64,000 nucleotides of DNA from Mesorhizobium sp. ORS 3324 (GTDB lineage Bacteria; Pseudomonadota; Alphaproteobacteria; Rhizobiales; Rhizobiaceae), in contig LM655202.1 in the NCBI GenBank assembly GCA_000824825.2, positions 98,995-162,994 on the forward strand. The letters are read 5' to 3'. Both the position numbers and the translations under genes were made by a program. This document shows positions 26,359 through 36,043 of this stretch, one piece after another (the first letter of the stretch is position 1; each line of letters opens with the position of its first letter). The notes beneath the pieces were generated by a model. The model had not been told where the DNA came from. It saw nothing but the letters and a program-made list of their open reading frames with translations, and searched no databases.

Positions 26359-26883
26359 ATGACCAGCACGACCTCGCCATCCTCCGGGAATATCCAGCCG
26401 CAGCTCCGACCCGTCCGGCCAGGCGATGCGGAGGCGCTTTGCGCTATCTTCAACATGCCGGGCTTCCGCCGGGGCACGTTCAGGATGCCGTTCGAGAGGG
26501 TGGAGCAGGTGGAACGGCGCATCGCCAAGGCCGGCCAGGAAACCACCTGGATCGTTGCCGAGCTGGACGGCAAGGTCGTCGGCCACGGCAGCTTGGTCGT
26601 GCAGGGCTCGCCGCGCCGTGCGCATGTCGGCGAGATCAATATCGGCCTTGACGACGCCTTTGTCGGCCAGGGCATCGGTTCCGCCATACTTGGCGCATTG
26701 CTCGACGTGGCCGACAATTGGCGAGCCCTGAAGCGGGTCGAATTGACCGTCTATGCCGACAACGAACCGGCCATCCGTCTTTACACGAGCCACGGCTTCG
26801 AGATCGAAGGTCGGCATGTGAAGGCCGGTTTTACCGACGGGCAGTACCATGACCTCCTGAGCATGGCCCGGCTGCGGTTCTAA
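26359..26883 (+). CDS. GNAT-family N-acetyltransferase
   Basis: 174 residues: LRPVRPGDAEALCAIFN at the start, WIVAELDGKVVGHGSLVV, then the acetyl-CoA loop VGQGIGSAILGALLDVAD and the late motif VYADNEPAIRLYTSHGFEIEGRH. This is the standard GNAT order and length. Closest in layout to phosphinothricin/RimI-like acetyltransferases, so small-molecule or protein N-terminal acylation is possible. AGGAA is 6 bases before ATG 26359. Follows the membrane protein on the same strand with a 74-base gap. Confidence 0.85.
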   Translation: MTSTTSPSSGNIQPQLRPVRPGDAEALCAIFNMPGFRRGTFRMPFERVEQVERRIAKAGQETTWIVAELDGKVVGHGSLVVQGSPRRAHVGEINIGLDDAFVGQGIGSAILGALLDVADNWRALKRVELTVYADNEPAIRLYTSHGFEIEGRHVKAGFTDGQYHDLLSMARLRF

Positions 26884-27039
26884 GATCGGCTGTTTGGCGA
26901 ACAGGTGATTGCGGATGGAGGACTGCCTAGGATACGGTCAATTTCGTCTCACACTGTTTGATCGAGTTGTATGGGCCAAGCGCTTCAGCAAGTCTGGTCT
27001 CCCTTGGTGCTTGCACCGCAAGCGGTTTGACGGGAACCA

Positions 27040-28452
27040 ATGACCGCCGTCTTTGACCCAACCCCTACGCCTCCGGTGGAAATTCTGGCTGTGCTGTCGC
27101 TGCTCTGCCCGGAGGTCGTGCGTGACATCGAGCAGAACTGGAATGCACCGGTTTCGAATTACGCCCGCCATCTGTGGCGGCCGGTGGCGAGGCCAGCATC
27201 GGGTCCGGCGATCGCTGCCCGCGCGATCCTGCGTGATGTCCTGCGTCAGCGCCTCGGTGTGATCATGCAGCCTGAGGAGATCGGCAAAGCCCTCGAGGAG
27301 TTCGAGCACAGACCGGTGATCCAGTCCGGCCTGCACTGCCTGCTTCTGATGGACCGGATCACCTTCGATGCCCTCCTGCTTGCCTGGCTCGGCGCGGTCG
27401 AAAACGGGCTGTCGGCCTTCGTCAACTTCATGGGAACGACGATGACCATGGAGACGATTGGCCGGGAGGGGCCGGGATGGCTCGATATGGGCGACGACAA
27501 GGTCAACCTGTTTGGCATGGGGCGCCACAAACTGTGCCGCAAAAGCGCCTGCGCGGCCGGTCCCGTCTCCCTCAACAAGCGCGCGCTCGAAGCGCTGGGC
27601 GATGAAACGGATGTCAACCGCTGGCTAGGCACATTGCTTGCCAGCCAGGACAAGGTGTTTGGAACCGCCGCCGATGCGCTGACAGCCCTCAACCAGGATC
27701 TGGTCGCCAATTGGGATCGTTCCGGCATGGCCATGCCGATTTTTATCGATGATCGGCTCGCAGCGGCTGCAATGGCTCGGCATCTAGACAATGACAGCAG
27801 CCTTCTTTCCAGGCTGCTTCTTGAGCCCGCAAGGCGCCAGCGTCTCGAACGTGCGTTGTGCGAGGCCGCATCAGGCCCATTCGGCAGATTTCTGCCAAGC
27901 TCCGCGGCCTTTTTCTGGGGCATCCGCGAGGAGCGCGTGCGCAAGCTCGTCCTCGAGGGCGGCTACCTGATCGAGCCTGACAGGCCACATGGTCTTTCCA
28001 TCCCGTTCGAGCGGCCGCATCTCAGCCAGGCGCTGCTGGACGGCGTGTTGCTGCCGAACTTGTTCCTGACGTTCCTCGTCCTTGCCATATTGCCGCGGGT
28101 GCGGGTTGTGGGCGGCCTGAGGCAGATTGGCTACGTAGCGCTTTTCCACTCAATCCTGCTGGCTGCGCTGGACGAAAACGTGCCGGAAGAGCGCGATCTG
28201 GCTGCGGAGCTGCAGGTTCGGGAAAATGCTTGGGGCACACGGGTCATCGATGAAAAGATTCCGGTCCGCGAGCAGCTTGCCGGCCTGCCGGAAGGGGCGC
28301 TCTTCCCGGATCTGCTCCGGCAATATCGTTTGAGGACATTTGCCGAGACGACCCAAGACCTGAAACTGGTTCGCGAAAACGCCCGATGGCGCAAGATCGG
28401 CCGGGCGAGGCCGTCCGGAATCGGCAGCGTTCTGCCCCCAGACCCACGCTGA
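27040..28452 (+). CDS. Protein of unknown function (470 residues)
   Basis: A long frame with good codon bias. I do not recognise a family. Visible features: a helical N-terminal half without signal peptide; two closely spaced cysteines (HKLCRKSACAAG) near residue 165; an FGRFLPSSAAFFWGIREERVRKLVLEGGYL block; and one hydrophobic segment near 340-360 (LLPNLFLTFLVLAILP). It lies upstream of the large cyclase-ATPase gene on the same strand with a 118-base gap. It could be membrane-associated; no function is proposed. Confidence 0.65.
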   Translation: MTAVFDPTPTPPVEILAVLSLLCPEVVRDIEQNWNAPVSNYARHLWRPVARPASGPAIAARAILRDVLRQRLGVIMQPEEIGKALEEFEHRPVIQSGLHCLLLMDRITFDALLLAWLGAVENGLSAFVNFMGTTMTMETIGREGPGWLDMGDDKVNLFGMGRHKLCRKSACAAGPVSLNKRALEALGDETDVNRWLGTLLASQDKVFGTAADALTALNQDLVANWDRSGMAMPIFIDDRLAAAAMARHLDNDSSLLSRLLLEPARRQRLERALCEAASGPFGRFLPSSAAFFWGIREERVRKLVLEGGYLIEPDRPHGLSIPFERPHLSQALLDGVLLPNLFLTFLVLAILPRVRVVGGLRQIGYVALFHSILLAALDENVPEERDLAAELQVRENAWGTRVIDEKIPVREQLAGLPEGALFPDLLRQYRLRTFAETTQDLKLVRENARWRKIGRARPSGIGSVLPPDPR

Positions 28453-28570
28453 TCACTCGATGCCCATTTACGCTGCCGCTTGCCGGTCGACGGCTAACGG
28501 TTCATCCTTGTGAATACCTGGCCGTGAAGAGCGAGATAACGCCATCACGGCCGCAGTGAGGTCTTGTTCC

Positions 28571-31500
28571 ATGGACTGCGCGGGCTGCGGTTTCCAGCTT
28601 GAGATCGGTTACGCCTTCTGTCCGAGGTGTGGCAGGCGCCAGCCCGTGCCATGCGCCAGTTGCGGCTACCTCTGCGCACCTGATTTCGAGTTCTGTCCGA
28701 AATGTGGGGCCAGCGTCGGTGCGCCCGCAAAAGCCGTCGAACGGCCTGCTCCGACACCAAGCCGGACCATTGTGCCGCCTTCTCGAACGCCGTCGCTGCT
28801 TGCGAACATCGAAAGCGAAGATGGCCTGCATCCCGTCTCTGACGCCGATCGCAGGACCGTAACGGTCCTGTTCGCAGACCTTTGCGGCTTCACGACACTC
28901 AGCGAGCAGCTCGACCCCGAGGTCATGCAAACGCTGCAGAACGAACTGTTCAAGGAATTGACGGCGGCCGTGCGAAACTTTGGGGGTTTCGTCGACAAAT
29001 TCATCGGCGACGCACTGCTCGCTTTGTTCGGTGCGCCGGTCGCGCATGAGGACGATCCGGAACGTGCGCTTCGCGCCGCTCTCGACATGATGGCCCGCAC
29101 TGCCCGGCTCGGCGAAAGCACCTTCCACTCCGGCTCGCCTCTGTTACTTCACATCGGCATAAACACTGGTCCGGTCGTTACCGGGGGATTGGGCATCGGC
29201 ACCGCCAAATCCTATTCGGTGACCGGCGATACCGTGAATACGGCGCAGCGTCTGCAATCGCTGGCCGCACCGGGTGAGGTGCTGGTAGGCGAGCTCACTC
29301 ACAGGCTGACCCGGCATGCCTTCTCTTTTGAGTCGCTGGGTGATGTCGTGCTTCGCGGCAAGGCTGGCAGCGTGCTCGTCCATCGACTGGATGCACCGCT
29401 TGCGGCGCCGCGTGCAGCGCGTGGGCTTGAGGCGCTCGGCCTCAGTGCGCCGATCATAGGTCGTGGTGCCGAGCTCAACAGAATGCTGGCGAGCCTTGAT
29501 CAGGCGTGCGGCGGCTCGGCCCAACTTGTCCGCCTCGTCGGAGAGGCCGGTATCGGGAAATCGCGGCTGGTGAAGGAGTTCGTCGCCCGCGTCGGCGACG
29601 AGGATCGCTTTCGCAACGTCGCCGTGCGGCAGGCCACGTGCTCACCGCTTGGCGAACAATCATTTGGCGCCTTGGGCGCAGTGGTGCGCAGCGCTGCCGG
29701 GATGATGCAAAACGACAGTGGGGACGAAATGCGCGGCAAGCTCGCAGGCTTGCTTACCGATCTCGGCCTGCAGGGCGAGGAGGCGAAGCGCCTGATGCCT
29801 TTGCTCTACCATGTGCTCGGCCTTGGCGACCCCGATGCCACCTTGCAGCATGTCGAGCCCGAGCAGCTGCGGCGGCAAATTCTCTACGCGGTCCGCACGC
29901 TCATCGAACGGCGGCTTGCGTTGTCGCCGCTGTTGATTGTCGTCGAAGACCTGCACTGGGCCGACGCGGTGTCGCTCGAGGCACTGCGTTTCGTGATGGA
30001 CAGGTTGGAACGCACGCGGTTGATGTTGCTGGTCACGCATCGTCCGGCGCCGCACAATGACCAGCTCGACTCAAGTCGGGTCAGTCACACAGCGCTCAGG
30101 CTTTCGCCGCTCAACAGTGATGACGGACGCAGCCTGCTGGCGGCGCTTTTCGGCGAGAGCTGGGTAAGCTCGGCAGGAGGGCTTCTCGACCAGATTCTCG
30201 AGCGCGCGGGCGGCAACCCGCTTTTTGTGGAGGAGATCGTCCGCGGCCTAATCGATCGCGGTGTATTGATGCGCGACGGCCAGCGATGGCGGACTGTGGC
30301 AGGCGAAGTCGCAACCGGCATTCCCGCCACTATCCAGGCAATGTTGCTTGCCCGCGTCGACCGGCTGCCCCAAGAGGTGCGCCGGTTGGCCCAGGAAGCC
30401 GCGGTGATCGGCCCGCGCTTCGATGCCACACTTCTGAAGGCCGTGACAGCCGACCCCGGCCGCCTGGAAGCCGGCTGCGAACTGCTTTGCGATGCGGAAA
30501 TCATCGAGGAGTTTGCCGGATCAGGCTCGGTCTCGTCGCAAAGCTACCGCTTTACGCAAACTTTGCTGCAGGACGTGATCTACCAGAATCTGCTCCTGCA
30601 GCGCCGGACCGACATCCACGGGCGGGTCGGTGCTGCCTTGGAGCAACTGTGTGGCGACAAGCCGGAACGGCTCGAGGATTTGACCGTGCTCGGTCATCAT
30701 TTCGCACAGAGCGCCGAGCGGGAGAAGGGCGCGCATTACCTGCAGGCGGCGGGCGATCGCGCTCGCATGATCTACGCCAACGACGACGCCCTGCGTTTCT
30801 ACGAGCGAGCACTGACTGCGTTGGGCGCGGCCGGGCAAACACCGCTCAAACTGGCAATTGCAGAGCGCATTGCCGATTTGAGCGGCCCGGCAGGCCGCCG
30901 CGAGATCGCGCACCAGCACTATGAGACGGTGTTGCAGGCATATCGCGAGTCGGCCAATCGCGTCGCTTCGGCGCGAGTCTTGCGTAAGATAGGTCGGCTG
31001 CTCTGGGACGTCGGCAAGCGGGACAACGCGGAATCGCGCTATGCTGAAGCGGCAGCGCTCCTCGATGGAGCGGATGCTCCAATCGAGCAGGCGCATCTCT
31101 GGCAAGAACGTGGCCGACAGGCGTTCCGTGGCGGCGATCACGCTCTCGCGGCAAAATGGGCAGACGCGGCGCTGGATTGCGTAAGCTCCCTGACAACGGA
31201 GCATGTCTCCGAGATAGGGCGTGATGCCACCCTTGTGACCGCCGAGGCACTCAATACCAAAGCTGTTGCGCTGGCTCGCCTTGGGCGAAGCCATGAAGCC
31301 GTGCGTCAGGTTGAGCGCAGCATTGAATTGGCCGAAGCCGCCGGTCTACTGGGCACGGCCTGCCGCGGATACACCAATCTCGGCGTGCTTTACACGACCA
31401 TCGATCCTGCAAAGGCGATGGAGGTCTGTCGGCGCGGCCTTGAAGTGGCGCGCCATATTGGTGATTTGGGTTTCCAGGCCCGCCTCCTCGCCAATCTGGC

Positions 31501-31870
31501 GGTCGCTTGCTGTACGTTCACGGATCGCTGTCCAACGGAGGGCGTGCCCGCTGCCGAGAAGGCCATCGAGATCGACCGCGCGCTCGACCAGCGCGAGCAC
31601 CTGCCGGTGCCGTTGATCGTGCTTGGGCAGATCCACCAGTGCAACGGCCGTCCGGAACTGGCGGTTGGCCTGTTCAACGAAGCACTGGACGTAGCCCGCG
31701 AAACGGGCGAACCCCAACTGCTGTTTCCGTGCTATGATGGTCTTGCAACGCTTAATCTCGACCTCGACAATCTAGCCGAGGCCGAACACTACTTTTCCCT
31801 GGCGCAGGGTATATGCGCCCGGCACGGGCTCGACCCGGAAACGCTTGTGGTGCTGCCTTTTCTCGACTAG
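28571..31870 (+). CDS. Zinc-ribbon / class III cyclase / AAA-type ATPase / TPR signalling protein
   Basis: 1099 residues. Residues 1-50 hold two double-CxxC zinc ribbons (CAGC, CPRC, CASC, CPKC). A class III cyclase domain follows at about 95-265: VTVLFADLCGFTTL (metal Asp 1), KFIGDALLALFG (metal Asp 2), LHIGINTGPVVTG and VTGDTVNTAQRLQ (Asn/Arg). Next is a STAND/AAA-like ATPase with LVGEAGIGKSRLVKEF (Walker A, about residue 330) and LLIVVEDLHWADAVSLEAL (Walker B). The last ~350 residues are helical TPR-like repeats. This architecture is a known large-cyclase type in rhizobia and actinobacteria. ATG 28571 begins at the zinc ribbon. Probable soluble signal integrator. Confidence 0.9.
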   Translation: MDCAGCGFQLEIGYAFCPRCGRRQPVPCASCGYLCAPDFEFCPKCGASVGAPAKAVERPAPTPSRTIVPPSRTPSLLANIESEDGLHPVSDADRRTVTVLFADLCGFTTLSEQLDPEVMQTLQNELFKELTAAVRNFGGFVDKFIGDALLALFGAPVAHEDDPERALRAALDMMARTARLGESTFHSGSPLLLHIGINTGPVVTGGLGIGTAKSYSVTGDTVNTAQRLQSLAAPGEVLVGELTHRLTRHAFSFESLGDVVLRGKAGSVLVHRLDAPLAAPRAARGLEALGLSAPIIGRGAELNRMLASLDQACGGSAQLVRLVGEAGIGKSRLVKEFVARVGDEDRFRNVAVRQATCSPLGEQSFGALGAVVRSAAGMMQNDSGDEMRGKLAGLLTDLGLQGEEAKRLMPLLYHVLGLGDPDATLQHVEPEQLRRQILYAVRTLIERRLALSPLLIVVEDLHWADAVSLEALRFVMDRLERTRLMLLVTHRPAPHNDQLDSSRVSHTALRLSPLNSDDGRSLLAALFGESWVSSAGGLLDQILERAGGNPLFVEEIVRGLIDRGVLMRDGQRWRTVAGEVATGIPATIQAMLLARVDRLPQEVRRLAQEAAVIGPRFDATLLKAVTADPGRLEAGCELLCDAEIIEEFAGSGSVSSQSYRFTQTLLQDVIYQNLLLQRRTDIHGRVGAALEQLCGDKPERLEDLTVLGHHFAQSAEREKGAHYLQAAGDRARMIYANDDALRFYERALTALGAAGQTPLKLAIAERIADLSGPAGRREIAHQHYETVLQAYRESANRVASARVLRKIGRLLWDVGKRDNAESRYAEAAALLDGADAPIEQAHLWQERGRQAFRGGDHALAAKWADAALDCVSSLTTEHVSEIGRDATLVTAEALNTKAVALARLGRSHEAVRQVERSIELAEAAGLLGTACRGYTNLGVLYTTIDPAKAMEVCRRGLEVARHIGDLGFQARLLANLAVACCTFTDRCPTEGVPAAEKAIEIDRALDQREHLPVPLIVLGQIHQCNGRPELAVGLFNEALDVARETGEPQLLFPCYDGLATLNLDLDNLAEAEHYFSLAQGICARHGLDPETLVVLPFLD

Positions 31871-31889
31871 CCGGGGTTGGAGGTTGGAA

Positions 31890-32570
31890 ATGTCCGCATC
31901 TAGTGACTTGTTACCGCTTCAACCGGGCGACCGTGCGCCGAACGTGGTGCTCGACGCCATCACCCAGGAAGGCAAGATCGCGCTTGACGACTTTCGCGGA
32001 CAAAAACCGGTGCTGGTCGGCCTGTTTCGCGGTCTGCATTGTGCGTTCTGCCGGCGCCATATCGCAGCCCAGGCGCGGCTTGATCCGGAGCTGCGCGAAA
32101 AGGGCGTGGGCAGCCTGACGGTGGTCAACACGCCGATCGAGCGGGCGCGTCTCTATTTCCGCTACCACCCGATGCCGAATCTGCTTGCGGCCTCCGACCC
32201 TGAACGCGCTTCACATCGTGCTTTTGGACTGCCCAATCTCGAATTCACCGAAGACGAGACAAACTGGCCGTACAAGGTCTCGATGGCAGCGGCAAAGGAT
32301 ATGCGGATCGACATACCAGGCGAGTTGCCGGGTCCTGTGGATCCTTTTACGGCCAGCCAAATCCTCGACAAGAAGGACCATTACGAAGTGACCGAAGCCG
32401 ACGAACAGATGATGGCGACGGGACACGGACAACTGATCGGTCAGTTCCTTCTGGACAGGCAGGGGATCGTCCGCTGGAGCTTCACGGAAGTTCCGGAGGG
32501 TGGGCGATACATGTTTATGGCACCAAACCCGCTGGAACTGATGTCGGCCGTGTCGCAAGTCGCCCAATAG
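31890..32570 (+). CDS. Redoxin / peroxiredoxin-like (AhpC-TSA) protein
   Basis: 226 residues of thioredoxin fold: LQPGDRAPNVVLDAITQEG, LDDFRGQKPVLVGLFRGLHCAFCRRHIAAQ, where the CAFC pair takes the place of the usual peroxidatic PxxxTxxC, and LIGQFLLDRQGIVRWSFTE as the late strand. The CxxC suggests a thiol-disulfide reductase or atypical peroxiredoxin. No signal peptide. GGAGGTTGGAA precedes ATG 31890; it follows the cyclase-ATPase gene after 19 bases, so the two are likely co-transcribed. Confidence 0.8.
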   Translation: MSASSDLLPLQPGDRAPNVVLDAITQEGKIALDDFRGQKPVLVGLFRGLHCAFCRRHIAAQARLDPELREKGVGSLTVVNTPIERARLYFRYHPMPNLLAASDPERASHRAFGLPNLEFTEDETNWPYKVSMAAAKDMRIDIPGELPGPVDPFTASQILDKKDHYEVTEADEQMMATGHGQLIGQFLLDRQGIVRWSFTEVPEGGRYMFMAPNPLELMSAVSQVAQ

Positions 32571-32699
32571 ACTTGCAAACGAGGTTATGGGCGGGACGCT
32601 GAACGAGAAGTGGAACCAAAGTCTCGGTGAGCCAGAATGTACGGTCTGGTGATGCCCGCGCACGCGTGGCAGCACGCACCCTGATGACGGGTTTACCGC

Positions 32700-35681
32700 T
32701 CATTCGAGCACGGCCTCGAGACGGACAACAAAGTCGTCGAGCGAGCGATCCCCACGAATCTCGATGCGCGGAAGGTCGATGGGATCGGACTCGAGGTCCG
32801 CCAGCCCGTGTCTGCCGCCGAAGCCGATCCGATAGCCGCACTCCCTGGCCAGCCGTCCAAGCCGTCGGTCGGTGACAGAGAAGGGCGCCGCGAACGACGC
32901 GATTGGCCGACCGGTCCACCGTTCGATGAACATGCGAGAGCGCAAGAGTTCGGCGGCCAAGTCAGAGGTCGACAGACCATCGATTGCGCGATGCGTCGCC
33001 AGATGGCTTCCGAAGAACGCACCTTCGCCGGCGAGGCGGCGGACCGTTCCGGCGTCCATAAGCTGCGTTGGCGGACCGCTGTCGGCGTCCCACCGTGCAG
33101 TTTCACCGACCAAGTCCGTCACCAGGAACACTTCCGCGGTCAGGTCGTTGGCGCGCAAGATCGGCCAGGCGTGGTCGGCAAAGTTCTGGAAGCCGTCATC
33201 GAAGGTGATGAGCACTGGCCGGCCAACGAAAGGTTGACGGTTGGCGATGAACCATTCCAGCTGCTCGGACATAATCGCGTGAAAGCCATTGGCGCGCAGC
33301 CATGCCATCTGGCCTTCGAAAGCGGCGGGCGTGAGCCGAAAACGGGCGAGCGCTGCCGGACCATCATCGGAGACGCCGTGATACATGAGGACAGGGACAC
33401 GTCGCCGCCGCTCGCTGCGTGCGACGTCGCGGCGCAAGGCCCGTGCCCCGCCCCAGACGATATTTCGCGCGACGCCAATTGCGATGGGCGCGCGGATTGG
33501 CACATGTTCGATCACCGGCTCCGTCGCCACGTCGTCTGGCGACAGGCGACGGAAGCGGTCTATGCGATAGAGCTCGGTCTGGATCGATTGCTCGAGGACG
33601 AGGCCTTCGGTCTCTGCCAGCGTCTGTGAGATCGCTTGTGCACCGAATGTGTTCCAGTCGAAGCCCGTCCTTTCAACATTGTCGCGGAGCACGAATGCGT
33701 GTGCGCTGATGAAGCTGCCGCCCGGCGCCAACGCCTGGACGAATTTTTTGGCGATGCGCCGCAACTCCGCGAGATCATCCAGGTAGTAGAGCACTTCCGA
33801 ACAGACGATCAGATCCATCTCGCCCGGAAGCGTGTCCGCAGAGAAATCCAGGACGCCAAAGTCGACATTCGGCTGATCGCTGCATCGCTCGCGCGCCCGC
33901 CCGACGGCCACGGCGGAGATGTCGGTTGCGGTCAAATGGCCCACTCGCGGCGCCAGCTGCCGCGTGAAGTGGCCCTCCGCGCAGGCCAGCTCAAGCGCCC
34001 GTCCGATGGGACCGGCGGGCAGAATTTCGAGCTGGCGCTCATATTTTTCCTGCTCATAGGGCGAACCGTAGTTCCAGGGGTCCTCGGTCGCGAAATGGCG
34101 ATTCCAGAACGACGTGCGATCCTTGTCGTGCCCGTCCGCGGCCGCTTTACGGCGCGGCGCTGCCAGAGGCTCTGCAGGTTCGGCGCTCGACCGAACCAGT
34201 TCCTGCGCCTCAGCGGCCAATCGTGCGAGTTTGCCGAAGTGGCTGTCCAGATCGGACCGGCGTCCCGCTATGGACAACGATGCCTCGGCTGCAAACATGT
34301 TTGAGGTGTCGGCACCGGCACCCTTTTGCGATGCAAGCCGCTCGGGCGGCACGACATTCAGGATCAATTCGATCCAATGACGCCTTGTCACCTTGCCGAG
34401 CACGCCGAACTGCACGCGAGCCTCGATCCGGCCATCGATCATCAGATACGCATGAATTTGATCGATTCCTTCCGGAAGTTCGATCGAGGTTGGATTTCGA
34501 GCGTCGACGCGAATCCCGAGCGTCCGCCCCAGTTTGCGCGGCGCGGCAAGGTCATCGGAGTCGAGAAGCATTTGCTCAAGGTGATATTGGACGCGGCGAC
34601 CCGCCACGGGATCGTCCCAGACCTTTGCGAGTTCGGTAATCAACTCAGTAAGGGGGCCGCCGAACCTGTCCCACCTGGCAGCCAGTTGCGCCGGCACCGA
34701 TAGGCTTCCCACCATAAGGCCATCGAAGGCCACCTTGGCGACCTCAGGCGCCCACTTCCGTCCCGCCGGGAGCGCGCGCAGGAACTGCGGGTTGATCGAG
34801 CGCAAGCCGCGGCCGCAATCCGACGCTGCGTTCCACAAGGCAAACCACGCGAGCGCTTCGGAAGCAGTGCGGCCGTTCGCGTCGATCGCTCCATTGGCGT
34901 GAGCCGATGCTGGGTGCTTGACCCTGGGATCGGGAGAAAAGCCGCGGGCGATCACGATTTCCGCATCGGCCATCATCTGCGCCGAGTTGCGGGAGAGCGA
35001 GTTGGGGCTGACCCGATGGAAAGCGAGCGGCTCGTCGACCGTCAGCCAATGTTTGCCGAGACGTGCGAGGCGCTGCCACAGATCCCAGTTCTCGCAAGTG
35101 CGCAGCGACACATCGAAACCGCCCAACTCGACAATAGTCTTCCGGTCGACCAGCAGCGCGTGAGTGCAAATCGCACACCGGCGGGCGAATGTTTCAAAGG
35201 GCTGGATCGCAACTTCCGCCGAGATGCTTAGCGGGGCGAGTTCGCCATCGGGCATCACGCGCCGAGAACCGCAATAGGCGGCCACCGCATCGGGAGCGGC
35301 TTTTAGTGCGGCCAGCATCTTCGCGAGAAAGCTGGCATCTACCCAATCGTCCGCATCCAGAAACATGAGCCAACGGCCCCGCGCTATCGAAATCCCACTA
35401 TTGCGCGCGGCGGCGGCGCTATACGCGCAACAACTCAATGCGCGAAATCGGGCATCGTGGTCCACATAACCCGCGATGATCGCGGGGGTGCGGTCCGTGG
35501 AGGCGTCGTCGATGATGATCGCCTCCCAATCCGGTGTGTCCTGATCGACGAGGCAATCGAGTGCGCGCGCCAGCGTTGCCTCGGCGTTGTGCGCAGGAAC
35601 CACAATTGAAACCAAGGGACTATGCGCCACGCCCGTCTTACCCGCGCCTGCTTCGAAGGTGGAACAAGAGTCCCGAAACAT
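32700..35681 (-). CDS. Trimodular GT2 glycosyltransferase / NodS-like methyltransferase / NodB-like deacetylase
   Basis: A ~993-residue fusion. Residues 20-250: GT2 domain, LVSIVVPAHNAEATLARAL, IIIDDASTDRT and LMFLDADDW (DxD). Residues 250-515: helical linker region, no motif recognised. Residues 520-700: methyltransferase related to NodS, with FATEDPWNYGSPYEQEKYE then ALELACAEGHFTRQLA and LTATDISAVAV. Residues 760-990: polysaccharide deacetylase, VPVLMYHGVSDD, VLITFDDGFQNF (Asp pair), GSHLATHRAIDG (HxxxH) and FAAPFS. No membrane segment, so cytoplasmic. The three activities parallel NodC, NodS and NodB in lipochitooligosaccharide synthesis, although the GT2 part is not membrane-bound like NodC. 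ATG 35681 has CAGGAAA upstream; GTG 35630 is possible, and the frame is open to 35870. Confidence 0.85.
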   Translation of the reverse strand: MFRDSCSTFEAGAGKTGVAHSPLVSIVVPAHNAEATLARALDCLVDQDTPDWEAIIIDDASTDRTPAIIAGYVDHDARFRALSCCAYSAAAARNSGISIARGRWLMFLDADDWVDASFLAKMLAALKAAPDAVAAYCGSRRVMPDGELAPLSISAEVAIQPFETFARRCAICTHALLVDRKTIVELGGFDVSLRTCENWDLWQRLARLGKHWLTVDEPLAFHRVSPNSLSRNSAQMMADAEIVIARGFSPDPRVKHPASAHANGAIDANGRTASEALAWFALWNAASDCGRGLRSINPQFLRALPAGRKWAPEVAKVAFDGLMVGSLSVPAQLAARWDRFGGPLTELITELAKVWDDPVAGRRVQYHLEQMLLDSDDLAAPRKLGRTLGIRVDARNPTSIELPEGIDQIHAYLMIDGRIEARVQFGVLGKVTRRHWIELILNVVPPERLASQKGAGADTSNMFAAEASLSIAGRRSDLDSHFGKLARLAAEAQELVRSSAEPAEPLAAPRRKAAADGHDKDRTSFWNRHFATEDPWNYGSPYEQEKYERQLEILPAGPIGRALELACAEGHFTRQLAPRVGHLTATDISAVAVGRARERCSDQPNVDFGVLDFSADTLPGEMDLIVCSEVLYYLDDLAELRRIAKKFVQALAPGGSFISAHAFVLRDNVERTGFDWNTFGAQAISQTLAETEGLVLEQSIQTELYRIDRFRRLSPDDVATEPVIEHVPIRAPIAIGVARNIVWGGARALRRDVARSERRRRVPVLMYHGVSDDGPAALARFRLTPAAFEGQMAWLRANGFHAIMSEQLEWFIANRQPFVGRPVLITFDDGFQNFADHAWPILRANDLTAEVFLVTDLVGETARWDADSGPPTQLMDAGTVRRLAGEGAFFGSHLATHRAIDGLSTSDLAAELLRSRMFIERWTGRPIASFAAPFSVTDRRLGRLARECGYRIGFGGRHGLADLESDPIDLPRIEIRGDRSLDDFVVRLEAVLE

Positions 35682-35699
35682 AGCCGGCGATTTCCTGCC

Positions 35700-35898
35700 A
35701 AAGGAAACAGTTTTCAGGGACGCTGCGTTCAAACAGTCTCCTGCGCCTGGCATAGGCCGTCGAACCCGATCCGTCCCTCGACCCGTTGTCCAGTGCCAGG
35801 CAGATCTGCCGGCGGATGCCGGCAAGCGTTGCGCCGATGGTCTGCTTGGCATTGGCCATCGGTACCGCAACGCTTACGGTGGCATTGTCATGGGTCAT
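35700..35898 (-). pseudogene. GT2 glycosyltransferase remnant
   Basis: Upstream of the trimodular gene on the same strand, one frame reads VSVAVPMANAKQTIGATLAGIRRQ and then ALDNGSRDGSG. That is the start of a GT2 domain (VSxxxPxxNxxxxIxxTLxSIxxQ ... VDNGSxDGS) with the middle strand partly lost between the two blocks. The frame runs on without a glycosyltransferase core. It looks like the stump of a second GT2 gene or domain left by deletion. Confidence 0.5.
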
Positions 35899-36043
35899 CG
35901 AGCTTCGGAATGTCAAATACGGGTGACGGCATCGGATGGCAGCACTGCTCTGTCAAGGCTGTCGTACAACAAAGGAAGTCAGTCCATTCGCACCGCGCTG
36001 GTTTTTTTGGTAGGCTGTCGCGATGCAGGGTTGAGGATCCGGC

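Noticed and set aside
32700..35681. True nodulation genes nodBCS
   Set aside because: The GT2 part has no membrane segments as in NodC, and no nod box or other nod genes are seen; only domain-level resemblance is claimed.
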